The notes beneath the pieces were generated by a model. It was given only the letters and a program-made list of their open reading frames with translations, was not told where the DNA came from and did not search any database. From NCBI RefSeq assembly GCF_000368265.1, contig NZ_KB851218.1, positions 372,001 to 436,000 of the forward strand: 64,000 nt of DNA. The letters run 5' to 3'. The translations under genes were made by a program, and so were the position numbers. Source of the stretch: Acinetobacter brisouisimilis. Lineage in GTDB: Bacteria; Pseudomonadota; Gammaproteobacteria; Pseudomonadales; Moraxellaceae. Positions 34,253 through 43,543 of this stretch are shown piece by piece. The stretch's first letter is position 1. Each line of letters begins with the position of its first letter.

Positions 34253-35209
34253 TTATGACTGATCTTGGGGTTGTTTACGCGCCGCCACCATTGCCCAATA
34301 ACTGGCGAGTGCAGGTCCTGAAATGTTATGCCACAAACTAAAAATGGCACTTGGCAATGCAGTTAATGGCGATGCAGCAAAATGCACGGCTGCCAGTGCC
34401 ACGCCCAGCCCCGAGTTTTGCATCCCCACCTCTATCGCCACCGCTTTACTGTCAAAATAAGACAATCCCAAAATACGGCTGGCCCAAAAACCCAATAAAA
34501 AACCCAAACCATTATGTAGTGCTACAATCAGCAAGACCAGCAAACCCGACTGCAATAATGCCGTTTTGCTGGCTGCAATAATCGCCGCCACAATCAGTAC
34601 AATCGCCACCACAGAAATTAAAGGCATGATTTCAATATAAGTATTAATTTTATTTTTCAGAAATATACGCACCACCAAACCCAAGGCGATTGGGAACAAC
34701 ACCACCTGTAAAATCGACAACAGCATGAAACTGGCATGAATCTCAATCCATTGACTGGCAAGCAGATAGAAAATCGCAGGGGTTAAAATGGGTGCGAGTA
34801 AAGTCGATACTGAAGTACACGCGACCGACAACGCCGTATTGCCTTTTGCCATAAAGGTAATCACGTTAGAGGCTGTTCCTCCTGGGCAACAACCTACCAA
34901 AATCACGCCAATTGCCAATTCAGGTGGCAACTGAAATAGCTTGCACAGCAAATAGGCCAGACTTGGCATCACCACAAAATGTGCCACTACACCAATCAGT
35001 ACCGCTTTGGGGTTGTGCAGCACACTTTTAAACTCTCCCACCGTCATGGTCATCCCCATACCGAACATGATCACGCCAAGCATGAGTGGAATATAATGGG
35101 TTAGCCAAACAAATCCTTGTGGCAGATACAATGCAATCCCTGCAAACAGTACCACCCACAGCGCAAAACTTTTCTGGACGAACTGAATCATCGATAAAAA
35201 TAATTTCAT
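34253..35209 (-). CDS. Bile acid:sodium symporter (BASS) family transporter
   Basis: 318 residues from the ATG at 35209; a TTG five codons earlier (35224) is the alternative, and neither has a good ribosome-binding site. About ten membrane helices. Family blocks: 'MFGMGMTMTVGEFKSVL', 'VILVGCCPGGTASNVITFMA' and 'AIEVGMQNSGLGVALAAVHF'. BASS proteins carry organic acids such as bile acids, pantoate or pyruvate with sodium; the substrate here is unknown. The gene stands alone, convergent with gabTD. Confidence 0.85.
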   Translation of the reverse strand: MKLFLSMIQFVQKSFALWVVLFAGIALYLPQGFVWLTHYIPLMLGVIMFGMGMTMTVGEFKSVLHNPKAVLIGVVAHFVVMPSLAYLLCKLFQLPPELAIGVILVGCCPGGTASNVITFMAKGNTALSVACTSVSTLLAPILTPAIFYLLASQWIEIHASFMLLSILQVVLFPIALGLVVRIFLKNKINTYIEIMPLISVVAIVLIVAAIIAASKTALLQSGLLVLLIVALHNGLGFLLGFWASRILGLSYFDSKAVAIEVGMQNSGLGVALAAVHFAASPLTALPSAIFSLWHNISGPALASYWAMVAARKQPQDQS

Positions 35210-35224
35210 GAAATCACACGTCAA

Positions 35225-35539
35225 ATGAGGCTTATAGCAGCATCTTAAAAATGAATAAACCCGAGTCCAATATAAAATGCATAGAAATTATAGGATATAT
35301 AGAAACGCCAGTTGCATGTTTTAGGTCAAAAATATTTTTTCAAGATATTGTTTTTAAATACATTAAAAAATAACATTTCACTGAGTTTGCAACTGACAAT
35401 TGGTTTTGCCCTTGTGCAGCGATGCTGCTCATCGCGACAACCTTGCGAAATGATACGAGAAACTGTGTAGCCCGAATACTGAATAACAACTGTCTCTATT
35501 TGGAAGTTCACTCACTTTAAATAGCATTCCAAACACAGC
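35225..35539. other. Intergenic stretch without recognised feature
   Basis: These 315 bases between the BASS transporter start and the pncA stop contain no gene that I can support; a minus-strand frame inside lacks a ribosome-binding site and likeness to any family. Confidence 0.45.
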
Positions 35540-36196
35540 TCAGAATTTTGCCGACTTCTTAGTCTCGGAATCTCCTAAGAGCTGACTAGACTGTAAACGA
35601 ATCACACCCAACGCCTGCATCGTCTCCCACGCCTGTTGTAAAGAGCCATTTAAGTCGATTGGCGCAGTCGCATCTTCAATCACATAAGTATTAAATCCCA
35701 ATTTCACGGCATCCATTGCAGTCCATGCCACGCAAAAGTCAGTCGCGATTCCAACAATATATACTGTCGTAATTCCAGCTTCTCTTAAATAGCCTGCCAA
35801 ACCTGTTGTGGTTTTCTGGTCTGCCTCTAAAAATGCCGAATAGCTATCAATGTTGGTATGCCATCCTTTACGGATAATGAGTTGTGCATGTGGAATATTC
35901 AGGTTCGGATGTAACTCAGCATCGTGTGTACCTTGCACGCAATGACTTGGCCAAAGTACTTGTGTGCCATAACCGAGCTGAATGGTCTCAAAAGCCTGTT
36001 TGCCTGCATGATTTTCAGCAAAAGAAATATGGTCGGCAGGATGCCAATCTTGAGTCAGCACCACATGCTGAAATTTTTGAGCCATTTGATTAATTAATGG
36101 AATAATCTGGTCGCTGTCTGCCACCGCCAAGTGACCGCCTGGAGTAAAACCATTTTGAATATCAACCACGATCAGGGCGCTCTGCTCCAGATTCAT
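35540..36196 (-). CDS. pncA: Nicotinamidase
   Basis: 218 residues, isochorismatase-like hydrolase. The catalytic triad is D12 (ALIVVDIQNGF), K110 (LIIRKGWH) and C155 (GIATDFCVAWTA). D50, H52 and H56 of QDWHPADHIS are the metal ligands. It converts nicotinamide to nicotinate for NAD salvage; the next step, PncB, is at 52243-53445. AGGAG lies 7 bases before ATG. Divergent from dapA. Confidence 0.93.
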   Translation of the reverse strand: MNLEQSALIVVDIQNGFTPGGHLAVADSDQIIPLINQMAQKFQHVVLTQDWHPADHISFAENHAGKQAFETIQLGYGTQVLWPSHCVQGTHDAELHPNLNIPHAQLIIRKGWHTNIDSYSAFLEADQKTTTGLAGYLREAGITTVYIVGIATDFCVAWTAMDAVKLGFNTYVIEDATAPIDLNGSLQQAWETMQALGVIRLQSSQLLGDSETKKSAKF

Positions 36197-36516
36197 TTTT
36201 ATTCTCCTATCAATTTACTGATTGCCGATATCAGCTAAAAATTTATAAAACCAAAGCTGAATGATGCGGTTCAAGCCAATATTTTTTTCAATTTATCCAC
36301 TCAAAGTATTTATACCCAACCCGTTTAAAAAATGCCTTAAAAGTTTTGACTGCTTTAACGAAAGTATATTGTTCTTCATACCATGTTCAGTCATAATTTG
36401 AGTAAGCAACATTCAACGTTACCACTACATTACGTTGACTTTCCCGCTTAAATTCAAAATACAGTAACCATCCTTTTTAAAACTGTACGGATGGTCAAAT
36501 AGGATATTTTTTCAAA
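36197..36516. promoter_or_regulatory. pncA-dapA divergent intergenic region
   Basis: 320 bases without a gene. A candidate dapA promoter is TTGACT (36435-36440) and AATACA (36458-36463) with 17-base spacing; no operator or riboswitch was recognised. Confidence 0.35.
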
Positions 36517-37410
36517 ATGACTCAGCAAGCTCAGAATATTCAAGGCTCAATTGTCGCACTAGTCACCCCTATGTTTGAAGATGGCAGCGTAGATTGGAAG
36601 AGCCTTGAAAAGCTCGTTGAGTGGCACGTTGAACAAGGTACTAATGCAATTGTTGCAGTTGGCACAACAGGTGAGCCTTCTACGCTGAGCATGTCTGAAC
36701 ACACACAAGTGATTAAAGAAATCATTCGTGTCGTGAACAAACGTATTCCTGTAATTGCTGGTACTGGTGCAAACTCAACTCATGAAGCGATCGAACTCAC
36801 CCAAGAAGCTCAAACCCTTGGTGCAGATGCCGCACTTCTAGTCACACCTTATTACAACAAGCCGACTCAAGAAGGTTTATACCAGCATTTTAAAGCCATT
36901 GCTGAAACTGTTGATTTGCCGATCATTGTATATAACGTCCCAGGACGTACTGGTGTCGACATGCTCAATGAAACCGTACTTCGTCTTGCCGATATTCCAA
37001 ATATCATTGCGGTAAAAGATGCGACTGGTAACACTGAACGGGGCAAAGAATTGATCGACGCCTTGAAGGGTCGTATGGCGGTTTTCTCAGGTGATGATGC
37101 CACTGCTGCTGAACTGATTCGTCTTGGTGCGCAAGGCAATATTTCGGTAACTGCCAATGTTGTTCCAAAATTGATGAGCGAATTATGTGCTGCAGCGTTA
37201 CAAGGCAACCAAGAAGTTGCTGAGCAAATTAATAATAAGATTGCAAATTTAAACAATATTTTGTTTTGCGAATCCAACCCGATTCCTGTGAAATGGGCAT
37301 TGCATGAAATGGGGAAAATTGGTTCAGGCATTCGTCTGCCACTCACTCCACTTGCAGAGCAATATCGCACACCATTGCGTGACGCGCTAAAAGACGTAGG
37401 TATTATTTAA
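36517..37410 (+). CDS. dapA: 4-hydroxy-tetrahydrodipicolinate synthase
   Basis: 297 residues, class I aldolase TIM barrel. The Schiff-base lysine is K167 in NIIAVKDATGN; 'GTTGEPSTLS' (~49-58) binds pyruvate and 'YYNKPTQEG' and 'YNVPGRTGVD' carry the conserved Tyr and Arg. It condenses pyruvate with aspartate semialdehyde, the first committed step to lysine and meso-diaminopimelate. It is followed after 13 bases by bamC and then purC, a familiar proteobacterial order. Confidence 0.95.
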   Translation: MTQQAQNIQGSIVALVTPMFEDGSVDWKSLEKLVEWHVEQGTNAIVAVGTTGEPSTLSMSEHTQVIKEIIRVVNKRIPVIAGTGANSTHEAIELTQEAQTLGADAALLVTPYYNKPTQEGLYQHFKAIAETVDLPIIVYNVPGRTGVDMLNETVLRLADIPNIIAVKDATGNTERGKELIDALKGRMAVFSGDDATAAELIRLGAQGNISVTANVVPKLMSELCAAALQGNQEVAEQINNKIANLNNILFCESNPIPVKWALHEMGKIGSGIRLPLTPLAEQYRTPLRDALKDVGII

Positions 37411-37423
37411 AGAGCACAACATT

Positions 37424-38038
37424 ATGCAGTTACGTTTAGGTTTAACCCTTGCACTTTCAGTTTTAAGTTTGGCTGGTTGTAGCACCTTGAGTAATAAGCT
37501 CAGTATTAACAACGGTTCTTTAAACTATAAAAAGTCGACCACCGACATTGAGCCCTTAAAATATCCTGAAGGTTCAACGGCTCGACCTGCAACGCCACTG
37601 TACCCTGCGCCGATTATCGACCCACTTGCATTACAACACGCGCCTGATTTTGAAAATCAAAAAGGTAATCGTTTTGCAATGCCTCGCCCAGATGAAGTCG
37701 TTCCAAACCGTACTTTGGCTGAAGCCAATAATAATTATCCGAAACCTGTGGTTTTAGTTGACGGAAACCAAAATCCGTTACTGAAAGTTACTGGTAAATC
37801 TGATACAATTTGGCAGTACACGCTTGCAACACTAAGCAGTCTAAATTACAGCGTGATTAGCCAAAGTCAAACACGGTATGAAGCGACAATTAAAGTCGAT
37901 GATCATACTTATGTCTTAAAGCTCTCCGCTGTTGGTAAAACCAATACCCTCGTTTTATTTAATCCTGATAACAGTTTTGCTGATCAGGCTAAAGCGAAAG
38001 CATTGTTAGACCAGATTTCTCAAAATTGGCCAGCCTAG
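37424..38038 (+). CDS. bamC: Outer-membrane protein assembly lipoprotein BamC-like
   Basis: 204 residues. The signal peptide ends in the lipobox LAGC (Cys ~19). The N-terminal part is extended and Pro-rich (TARPATPLYPAPIIDP), as in BamC, followed by one helix-grip domain with 'PLLKVTGKSDTIWQYTLATL'. E. coli BamC (344 residues) has two such domains, so this is a short form. BamC is a non-essential part of the BAM complex. The call rests mainly on position between dapA and purC and on layout. Confidence 0.75.
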   Translation: MQLRLGLTLALSVLSLAGCSTLSNKLSINNGSLNYKKSTTDIEPLKYPEGSTARPATPLYPAPIIDPLALQHAPDFENQKGNRFAMPRPDEVVPNRTLAEANNNYPKPVVLVDGNQNPLLKVTGKSDTIWQYTLATLSSLNYSVISQSQTRYEATIKVDDHTYVLKLSAVGKTNTLVLFNPDNSFADQAKAKALLDQISQNWPA

Positions 38039-38073
38039 TACCCTAGGTATATTTTTGAAAACAGGTTCATCCC

Positions 38074-38793
38074 ATGTTAAAACAAACCTTGCTCTATACA
38101 GGTAAAGCAAAATCTGTTTATGAAACAGATAGTCCAGACCACTTGATTTTAGTTTTTCGTGACGATGCTTCGGCGTTCAACGGCGAAAAAATCGCGCAAC
38201 TAGATCGTAAAGGCAAGGTGAACAACCGTTTTAACGCCTTTATTATGGAAAAACTGGCTGCTGCTGGTATTGAAACCCATTTTGAGAAATTGCTTACACC
38301 AACAGAAGTGTTAGTGAAAAAGCTAAAAATGATTCCTGTAGAGTGCGTTATTCGTAACTATGCAGCAGGTTCTTTATGCCGTCGTTTGGGTATTGAAGAA
38401 GGCAAAGAATTGAACCCGCCTACGTTCGAATTGTTCTTCAAAGATGACGCGCTTGGCGATCCAATGGTGAACGAATCTCAAGCGATCGCTTTAGGTTGGG
38501 CAACTGCTGAACAACTCGAAAACATGAAAGAACTCACTTACAAAGTAAATGATGTTCTTAAAGCATTGTTCGATCAAGGTGGTATGCTTTTGGTTGACTT
38601 CAAACTTGAGTTTGGCGTATTCCATGACCGTATCGTACTCGGTGATGAATTCTCTCCAGACGGTTGCCGTTTGTGGGATAAAGAAACCAAGAAAAAACTC
38701 GACAAAGACCGCTTCCGTCAAGGTTTAGGTGGTGTTGTTGAAGCTTATGAAGAAGTTGCAGCACGCTTAGGCATTAACTTAGAAGATATCTAA
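38074..38793 (+). CDS. purC: Phosphoribosylaminoimidazole-succinocarboxamide synthase
   Basis: 239 residues, SAICAR synthetase. N-terminal '[20 protein letters not shown]' and '[20 protein letters not shown]' form the ATP lobe, and '[18 protein letters not shown]' and '[19 protein letters not shown]' the conserved catalytic blocks. It joins aspartate to CAIR in purine synthesis. It closes dapA-bamC-purC and is followed by a terminator. Confidence 0.96.
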   Translation: MLKQTLLYTGKAKSVYETDSPDHLILVFRDDASAFNGEKIAQLDRKGKVNNRFNAFIMEKLAAAGIETHFEKLLTPTEVLVKKLKMIPVECVIRNYAAGSLCRRLGIEEGKELNPPTFELFFKDDALGDPMVNESQAIALGWATAEQLENMKELTYKVNDVLKALFDQGGMLLVDFKLEFGVFHDRIVLGDEFSPDGCRLWDKETKKKLDKDRFRQGLGGVVEAYEEVAARLGINLEDI

Positions 38794-38806
38794 GTTTTTC
38801 CCTTGT

Positions 38807-38836
38807 AAAAACCGAGTCATTTGGCTCGGTTTTTTT
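38807..38836. terminator. Terminator after purC
   Basis: Stem AAAAACCGAG / CTCGGTTTTT with an 8-base loop. Confidence 0.88.
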
Positions 38837-38847
38837 ATACAGAAAAA

Positions 38848-39129
38848 CTAAGCTTGATATTTTTCAATAACAAAAGGTTCAGCCAAGTAATCCCCTATCA
38901 CCTCAACAAGATGATTCCAGTGTGGCGTTTGATTGTGGGCAGCAATAGCAGCTTCATCTACCCAATGCTCAATTAAGAGAAAAGAATTTGCATCTAAAAT
39001 ATCCGTCCCCAGTTGATACAACTGACATCCAGCCTCTTTTCTAGATTCTTGTACCATATTGGTTAAGGTTTGGATAAAATTTTGCTTTTGTTCAGGTTTT
39101 ACTTTAAAAAATACATTTAGAATAATCAT
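38848..39129 (-). CDS. ABM-domain (quinol monooxygenase-like) small protein
   Basis: 93 residues, a ferredoxin-like antibiotic biosynthesis monooxygenase fold: MIILNVFFKVKPEQKQNF, then QESRKEAGCQLYQLG and 'FLLIEHWVDEAAIAAHNQTPH'. Members include YgiN quinol monooxygenase. The substrate is unknown. The gene stands alone, convergent with purC. Confidence 0.8.
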   Translation of the reverse strand: MIILNVFFKVKPEQKQNFIQTLTNMVQESRKEAGCQLYQLGTDILDANSFLLIEHWVDEAAIAAHNQTPHWNHLVEVIGDYLAEPFVIEKYQA

Positions 39130-39256
39130 ATTATTAACTCTTTTTTACAATACATAAATGACAATCAAAGGCAGAAATACCTTAGTCTTAAATAGTCAAA
39201 GCGGCATTTAACCCACGTCCATTTTAACGATAAAAATAAACTTTCGAGTCGATCAA

Positions 39257-39610
39257 ATGACATATTCCATACAAAGAATTTATCAATATACAGGTCAGAA
39301 ACCCGCCATTTTTATTGATCGTTTATGGCCTAGAGGCATTCGCAAAGAAGTGATGACCGATATTTCATGGATGAAAGACATTGCCCCAAGTACCGAACTC
39401 AGAAAGTGGTTTCATGCAGATAAAACTCAACGCTATGCCGAATTTTGCCAACGTTACCAACTTGAACTTTCAACACCTGAACAGCTTAAGCATTTGAATG
39501 ACATTCGGCAGCTACAGCAGGAAAATGGTACATTAATTTTACTTACAGCCGCAAAAGAGCCTGAGCATAGCCATGTTCCTGTATTAATTCAGGCATTAAA
39601 CCAGCTCTAA
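39257..39610 (+). CDS. DUF488 family protein (YeaO-like)
   Basis: 117 residues with the DUF488 signatures 'AIFIDRLWPRGIRKE', 'WMKDIAPSTELRKWF' and 'LILLTAAKEPEHSHV'. The family is widespread and of unknown function. No operon partner; a terminator separates it from the convergent rarA. Confidence 0.85.
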   Translation: MTYSIQRIYQYTGQKPAIFIDRLWPRGIRKEVMTDISWMKDIAPSTELRKWFHADKTQRYAEFCQRYQLELSTPEQLKHLNDIRQLQQENGTLILLTAAKEPEHSHVPVLIQALNQL

Positions 39611-39635
39611 ACAATTTCGTGATTGTATCGTGCAT

Positions 39636-39670
39636 AAAAAAACCGCCTGATATTCTCAAGCGGCTCTTTT
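39636..39670. terminator. Terminator between the DUF488 gene and rarA
   Basis: A CCGC-TGA / TCA-GCGG stem with single-base bulges, flanked by A's on the left and T's on the right; serves both convergent genes. Confidence 0.7.
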
Positions 39671-40950
39671 TATTGCTGTTGCTGCTGTTGTTCTTGCTGC
39701 CAGCGGCGCTGCTGTAAACGCTCGCCTTCGACTTCACGTTTATTACGCGCAGATTCGTACAGTTTTGTACCTTTCAACTCAGGCGGCAAATATTCCTGCA
39801 ATACAAAATTTTCAGGGTAATCATGTGGATAAAGATAATCCACTCCATAACCCTGCTGTTTCATCAACTTGGTTGGAGCGTTACGCAAATGTAATGGTAC
39901 AGACAGGTTTGCAGTTTTCTCTGCTAGCTCCATCGCGCGGTTAATAGCCAAATAAGTACTGTTACTTTTAGCACTAGTCGCCAAGTACACTGCACATTGT
40001 CCCAAAATAATGCGGGCTTCAGGCATACCAATCACCTGTACCGAGCGGAAGCATTCGCCTGCCAGCAACAACGCATTCGGATTGGAATTACCAATATCTT
40101 CAGAAGCAGCAATCAGCATGCGACGCGCAATAAATAATGGATCTTCCCCGCCTTTAAGCATGCGTGCCATCCAGTACAGTGCTGCATCTGGGTCACTACC
40201 GCGAATGGATTTAATAAATGCCGAAACCAAATCATAATGCTGTTCGCCAGACTTGTCATAACGGGCGATATTCTGCTGGGCAACGCGTACCACCAGCGCA
40301 TTGTTAACGTGATTGTCCTGTTCAGGCTCAAAAGTACTGGCAATTAAATCCAGTAAATTAAGTGCCTTACGGGCATCGCCTGCTGCAAACTGAATCAGGG
40401 CATCAAACTCATCGATATAAATCTGACGTTCCTGTAAAAAGCGATTTTGCTGTAAGGCTTTGTTTAATAAACTTTCAATGGCTTCATTTGACAAAGCATT
40501 TAAGCTATAGACCTGACAACGTGAAAGTAAGGCACTGTTGACCTCAAAAGACGGGTTTTCTGTGGTCGCACCAATTAAGGTAATTTTGCCTTTTTCTACT
40601 GCACCGAGTAAGGCATCTTGTTGGGACTTGTTAAAACGATGAATTTCATCAATAAAAACCACAGGTGTCAGTAAATCACCGCTTTCAGCAATCACTTCAC
40701 GCAGTTCTTTGACCCCAGTATTGAGTGCTGACAAACTGATAAAAGGACGATCCACCGCTTGCGCCAACAACAAAGCAATGGTCGTTTTACCCACGCCAGG
40801 TGGCCCCCAAAAAATAATTGAGGGTAAATGCCCCTGATCAATCATTTGCCGTAATGGTGCACCTTCTCCCAATAAATGTTCCTGTCCAATAATTTCAGAC
40901 AGATCACGTGGGCGTAGGCGCTCGGGTAATGGAATTTGGCTCTCTGACAT
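39670..40950 (-). CDS. rarA: Replication-associated recombination protein A (MgsA/RarA)
   Basis: 426 residues, AAA+ clamp-loader-like ATPase. Walker A is [11 protein letters not shown] at residues 49-59 and Walker B is [11 protein letters not shown] around residue 100; sensor '[20 protein letters not shown]' follows. The C-terminal half ('[18 protein letters not shown]', '[10 protein letters not shown]') is the MgsA tetramerisation domain. RarA acts at stalled replication forks. The last 13 residues are nearly all Gln (QQEQQQQQQ), encoded by a CTG/TTG-rich repeat, which could vary in length. Confidence 0.95.
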   Translation of the reverse strand: MSESQIPLPERLRPRDLSEIIGQEHLLGEGAPLRQMIDQGHLPSIIFWGPPGVGKTTIALLLAQAVDRPFISLSALNTGVKELREVIAESGDLLTPVVFIDEIHRFNKSQQDALLGAVEKGKITLIGATTENPSFEVNSALLSRCQVYSLNALSNEAIESLLNKALQQNRFLQERQIYIDEFDALIQFAAGDARKALNLLDLIASTFEPEQDNHVNNALVVRVAQQNIARYDKSGEQHYDLVSAFIKSIRGSDPDAALYWMARMLKGGEDPLFIARRMLIAASEDIGNSNPNALLLAGECFRSVQVIGMPEARIILGQCAVYLATSAKSNSTYLAINRAMELAEKTANLSVPLHLRNAPTKLMKQQGYGVDYLYPHDYPENFVLQEYLPPELKGTKLYESARNKREVEGERLQQRRWQQEQQQQQQ

Positions 40951-41026
40951 GCGGTTTTAATTCATTGCTTTGGCTTGGCTATAGTCTACAAGATTGAAAT
41001 GCCCATTCAATAGCGTTGTTCTATGA

Positions 41027-41737
41027 TTACATCTGTTGAATCAACTCATACAAGTCCGCTTTGGCATCTTCATCTCCCTGCTCGGCGGCTTTACCCAGCC
41101 ACTTCATGGCTTGTTTTTTATCTACGGCTACACCTTTGCCATCGCGATACAAACAACCCAAATTATATTGCGCTGTCGGGTTGTCTAGCTCTGCTGCTTT
41201 TTGATAATAATCGAAGGCTTTTTTAAAGTTTTGTGTGACACCACGACCATTAAAATACATGACACCCATATTGTTCAAGGCTTCACGATGATTGAGTCGT
41301 GCGGCTTGGCTGTACCAGTTAAAAGCTTTGGCGTAATTTGGCGGATCTTGTTCATATTCATACGTATAGCCAAGATTATACATAGCATCAGCTGAACCAT
41401 GTGCGGCCGCTTTGGTGTAGTAAGCCAAGGCTTTTTTCGGATCTTGCTCTACACTTTCACCCTGGTCATACATCACACCCAAACTATATTCAGCATCCGC
41501 ATTGCCTTGCTGAGCAGCTTTTTCATACCAAAAGCGTGCCTGATCAAAATCCTGTTCAGTGTCATTGCTGCCATAGTAGTACACGTCACCGATTTTATAC
41601 TGCGCTTCGGCCCGTCCTTTTTGAGCAATTGCCAGAACCTGTACATCACTCATATCATCAAAGTTGGCAGCAAATGCAGGTGTGGTAATTGCACCCACCA
41701 GTAAGCAACCGACCAATACGTTACGAATTTTTTTCAT
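41027..41737 (-). CDS. Secreted Sel1-repeat (TPR-like) protein
   Basis: 236 residues. A signal peptide (KIRNVLVGCLLVGAITTPAF) is followed by five to six ~36-residue Sel1 repeats of the form 'A-YNLG-MY--G-GV-----KA--WY-KAA-'. Such proteins are periplasmic or outer-membrane scaffolds for protein contacts. No enzymatic motif. It stands alone between rarA and the sugar dehydrogenase gene, all on the minus strand. Confidence 0.85.
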   Translation of the reverse strand: MKKIRNVLVGCLLVGAITTPAFAANFDDMSDVQVLAIAQKGRAEAQYKIGDVYYYGSNDTEQDFDQARFWYEKAAQQGNADAEYSLGVMYDQGESVEQDPKKALAYYTKAAAHGSADAMYNLGYTYEYEQDPPNYAKAFNWYSQAARLNHREALNNMGVMYFNGRGVTQNFKKAFDYYQKAAELDNPTAQYNLGCLYRDGKGVAVDKKQAMKWLGKAAEQGDEDAKADLYELIQQM

Positions 41738-41833
41738 AAATTATCCAATTTTTAAATAATACTCTGCTTTATTTTTAAGTTGTTTTAAGTCAGTTTTTTT
41801 ATTCGACAATCAAAAAATCTGCATCGGTTAAGT

Positions 41834-43000
41834 TTACTGCAATTTCAACAAAGCTGCATTCTCACCATCTTCAATCACCCATAAATCTCCCTGAGGTGTT
41901 TGCAATAATCCTCGTATGCGCTGCCCCATCTCAATTCGTTCCAGTTCTTTAATCGGCTGATGCTGAATATCCACCACAATAATTGATTCAGATGATAAAC
42001 CGCCAATCAACGCCTTACCTGTCCATTGAGGAATACGTTTACCCTGATAAATAATCAGGCTTGAAGGAGAAATTGCAGGTGTCCAACTTAGAGCAGGTGC
42101 TTGAAATCCTGGTCGGGTATCATGCTGTGGAATTTTTAAACCTGAATCTGAATAACGATCACTATTGGATACTAAAGGGTAACCATAATTGCGCCCTCTA
42201 TAAATCTGATTCAATTCATCACCACCTTTAGGACCCTGTTCCACTTCCCAAAGCTGTCCTTTGCTATCAAAAGCAATGCCTAAAGGATTCCGATGTCCCC
42301 ATGACCAAAGCTGAGCAGCAACGCCACCTTGAGCATAAAGTGGGTTATCGATGGGTGTGGTACCATCGGCATTGAGTCGTATCATTTTACCCAAATGGCT
42401 ATGCAAGTTTTGTGCGGGATTAACCTGCTGGCGTTCCCCCGAGCTGATCCAGAGTTTGCCATCACGGTCAAATAGCAAGCGATAGGCAAAATGCTTATTA
42501 CCTTTTACTTTAGGTTGTTGTGTCCAGATTCTTTGACGGTTGAGCAGTCTTGGCTGTCCAGCGTGTGAGAGATCCAGCTTGGCACGGTCAACGGCTGCAC
42601 CTGTAGTGTTCTGCCCAGAGGCTTCTACATAGCTGAAATACACCCAGTGATTTTGGTTAAAATCAGGATGCAAGACAATATCACCAAGACCACCCTGCCC
42701 CGCATAGACTACTGGTGGCACACCTGCTACAGACCATGACTGCTGACTCACAGGGTCAAACAACTTGATTGTCCCTGCTTGCTCAGTAATCAGCAACCGA
42801 CCATCAGGTAATGCGACCAGCGCCCACGGTGAATTAAAAGTGCCGACTGTTTGAAAGTGTAATAGTGCAAATTTTGAGGTGCGTTGGTTCATAAACTGAT
42901 CAAAATATTGCTCGATCTGTTTAAAAAAATCTGACGAACTACAAGCAGTTAAACTTAAAACTGACATTAATAAAAAAAGAAGATGCTGAAATCTTCGCAT
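41834..43000 (-). CDS. PQQ-dependent soluble sugar dehydrogenase-like lipoprotein
   Basis: 388 residues from the ATG at 43000, which puts the lipobox LTAC at Cys ~20; a frame extension to 43024 would lengthen the signal unnaturally. The beta-propeller shows 'SPWALVALPDGRLLITEQAG', 'GGLGDIVLHPDF', 'WISSGERQQVNPAQNLHSHL' and 'WSWGHRNPLGIAFD', the blocks of Asd/YliI and soluble GDH proteins. It would oxidise aldose sugars in the periplasm with PQQ, anchored to the membrane. Substrate not determined. Confidence 0.85.
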   Translation of the reverse strand: MRRFQHLLFLLMSVLSLTACSSSDFFKQIEQYFDQFMNQRTSKFALLHFQTVGTFNSPWALVALPDGRLLITEQAGTIKLFDPVSQQSWSVAGVPPVVYAGQGGLGDIVLHPDFNQNHWVYFSYVEASGQNTTGAAVDRAKLDLSHAGQPRLLNRQRIWTQQPKVKGNKHFAYRLLFDRDGKLWISSGERQQVNPAQNLHSHLGKMIRLNADGTTPIDNPLYAQGGVAAQLWSWGHRNPLGIAFDSKGQLWEVEQGPKGGDELNQIYRGRNYGYPLVSNSDRYSDSGLKIPQHDTRPGFQAPALSWTPAISPSSLIIYQGKRIPQWTGKALIGGLSSESIIVVDIQHQPIKELERIEMGQRIRGLLQTPQGDLWVIEDGENAALLKLQ

Positions 43001-43062
43001 AAACACACCATCCGTAACATTCATGCATCCTGAAAAGACAGGAGTTTATAGTTTTTTACCTT

Positions 43063-43470
43063 TTATTCAGCATCCAACTGATGTAAGGTTTTTACAATAT
43101 TACAATCCTGAATACAGGCTTGAGAATTACAGCTCTGGCGTAGCTGCTGTAATTGCTGGCTAAATTTCTGCAATTGCTGAATTTTATCCTGAATATGCCC
43201 CAAATGGGTTTCCACCAGTGTATCCACGACAGTACAATTGTCTTGCGGATGCAGCATCAGTGCATTCATCTCTTGAATTTCCTTAAGGGACATTCCCAAT
43301 TCGCGACAATGCCGAATAAAAATTAACTGTTGCAATGCCTGATCATCATAATAGCGATAATTATTATTCGCACGCTTTGGCGCAGTGATGAGCTGTTTTT
43401 TCTCATAAAAACGGATGGTATCCGCAGAAATTTTGGATTTTTTAGCCAATTCACCAATCGAAAAAAACAT
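43063..43470 (-). CDS. cadR: MerR-family metal-responsive regulator (CadR/PbrR-like)
   Basis: 135 residues from the ATG at 43470 (GAGG five bases upstream; GTG at 43476 is the alternative). N-terminal MerR helix-turn-helix: 'SIGELAKKSKISADTIRFYE', 'YRYYDDQALQQLIFIRHCRE'. A C-terminal coiled coil leads to DNCTVVD and 'SCNSQACIQDCNIVKTL', whose cysteines match the metal site of Cd/Pb-type regulators. It is divergent from a CDF efflux gene whose promoter has the MerR-type long spacer. Confidence 0.88.
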   Translation of the reverse strand: MFFSIGELAKKSKISADTIRFYEKKQLITAPKRANNNYRYYDDQALQQLIFIRHCRELGMSLKEIQEMNALMLHPQDNCTVVDTLVETHLGHIQDKIQQLQKFSQQLQQLRQSCNSQACIQDCNIVKTLHQLDAE

Positions 43471-43481
43471 ATGCACCTCAC

Positions 43482-43512
43482 TTGACCTTAGAGCAACTCT
43501 AAGCTTTTAAAT
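43482..43512 (+). promoter_or_regulatory. MerR-type promoter/operator of the efflux gene
   Basis: TTGACC (43482-43487), a 19-base spacer and TTAAAT (43507-43512). The spacer holds the palindrome CTTAGAG-CAA-CTCTAAG (43487-43503). This long-spacer, palindromic layout is the hallmark of promoters untwisted by MerR-family activators. Confidence 0.8.
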
Positions 43513-43543
43513 CCGTGTATGCAAATTAAAACAGGATTTTCAA

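Noticed and set aside
36867-37370. A 167-codon frame antisense to dapA
   Set aside because: It lies wholly within the well-supported dapA gene, has no ribosome-binding site or family likeness, and reflects codon bias of the true frame.
39670-39720. CTG/TTG repeat as a regulatory repeat
   Set aside because: It encodes the polyglutamine tail of RarA and is explained by that frame.
41399-41704. Frames of ~100 codons on the plus strand
   Set aside because: They are antisense shadows of the Sel1-repeat gene, whose repeat structure keeps several frames open.
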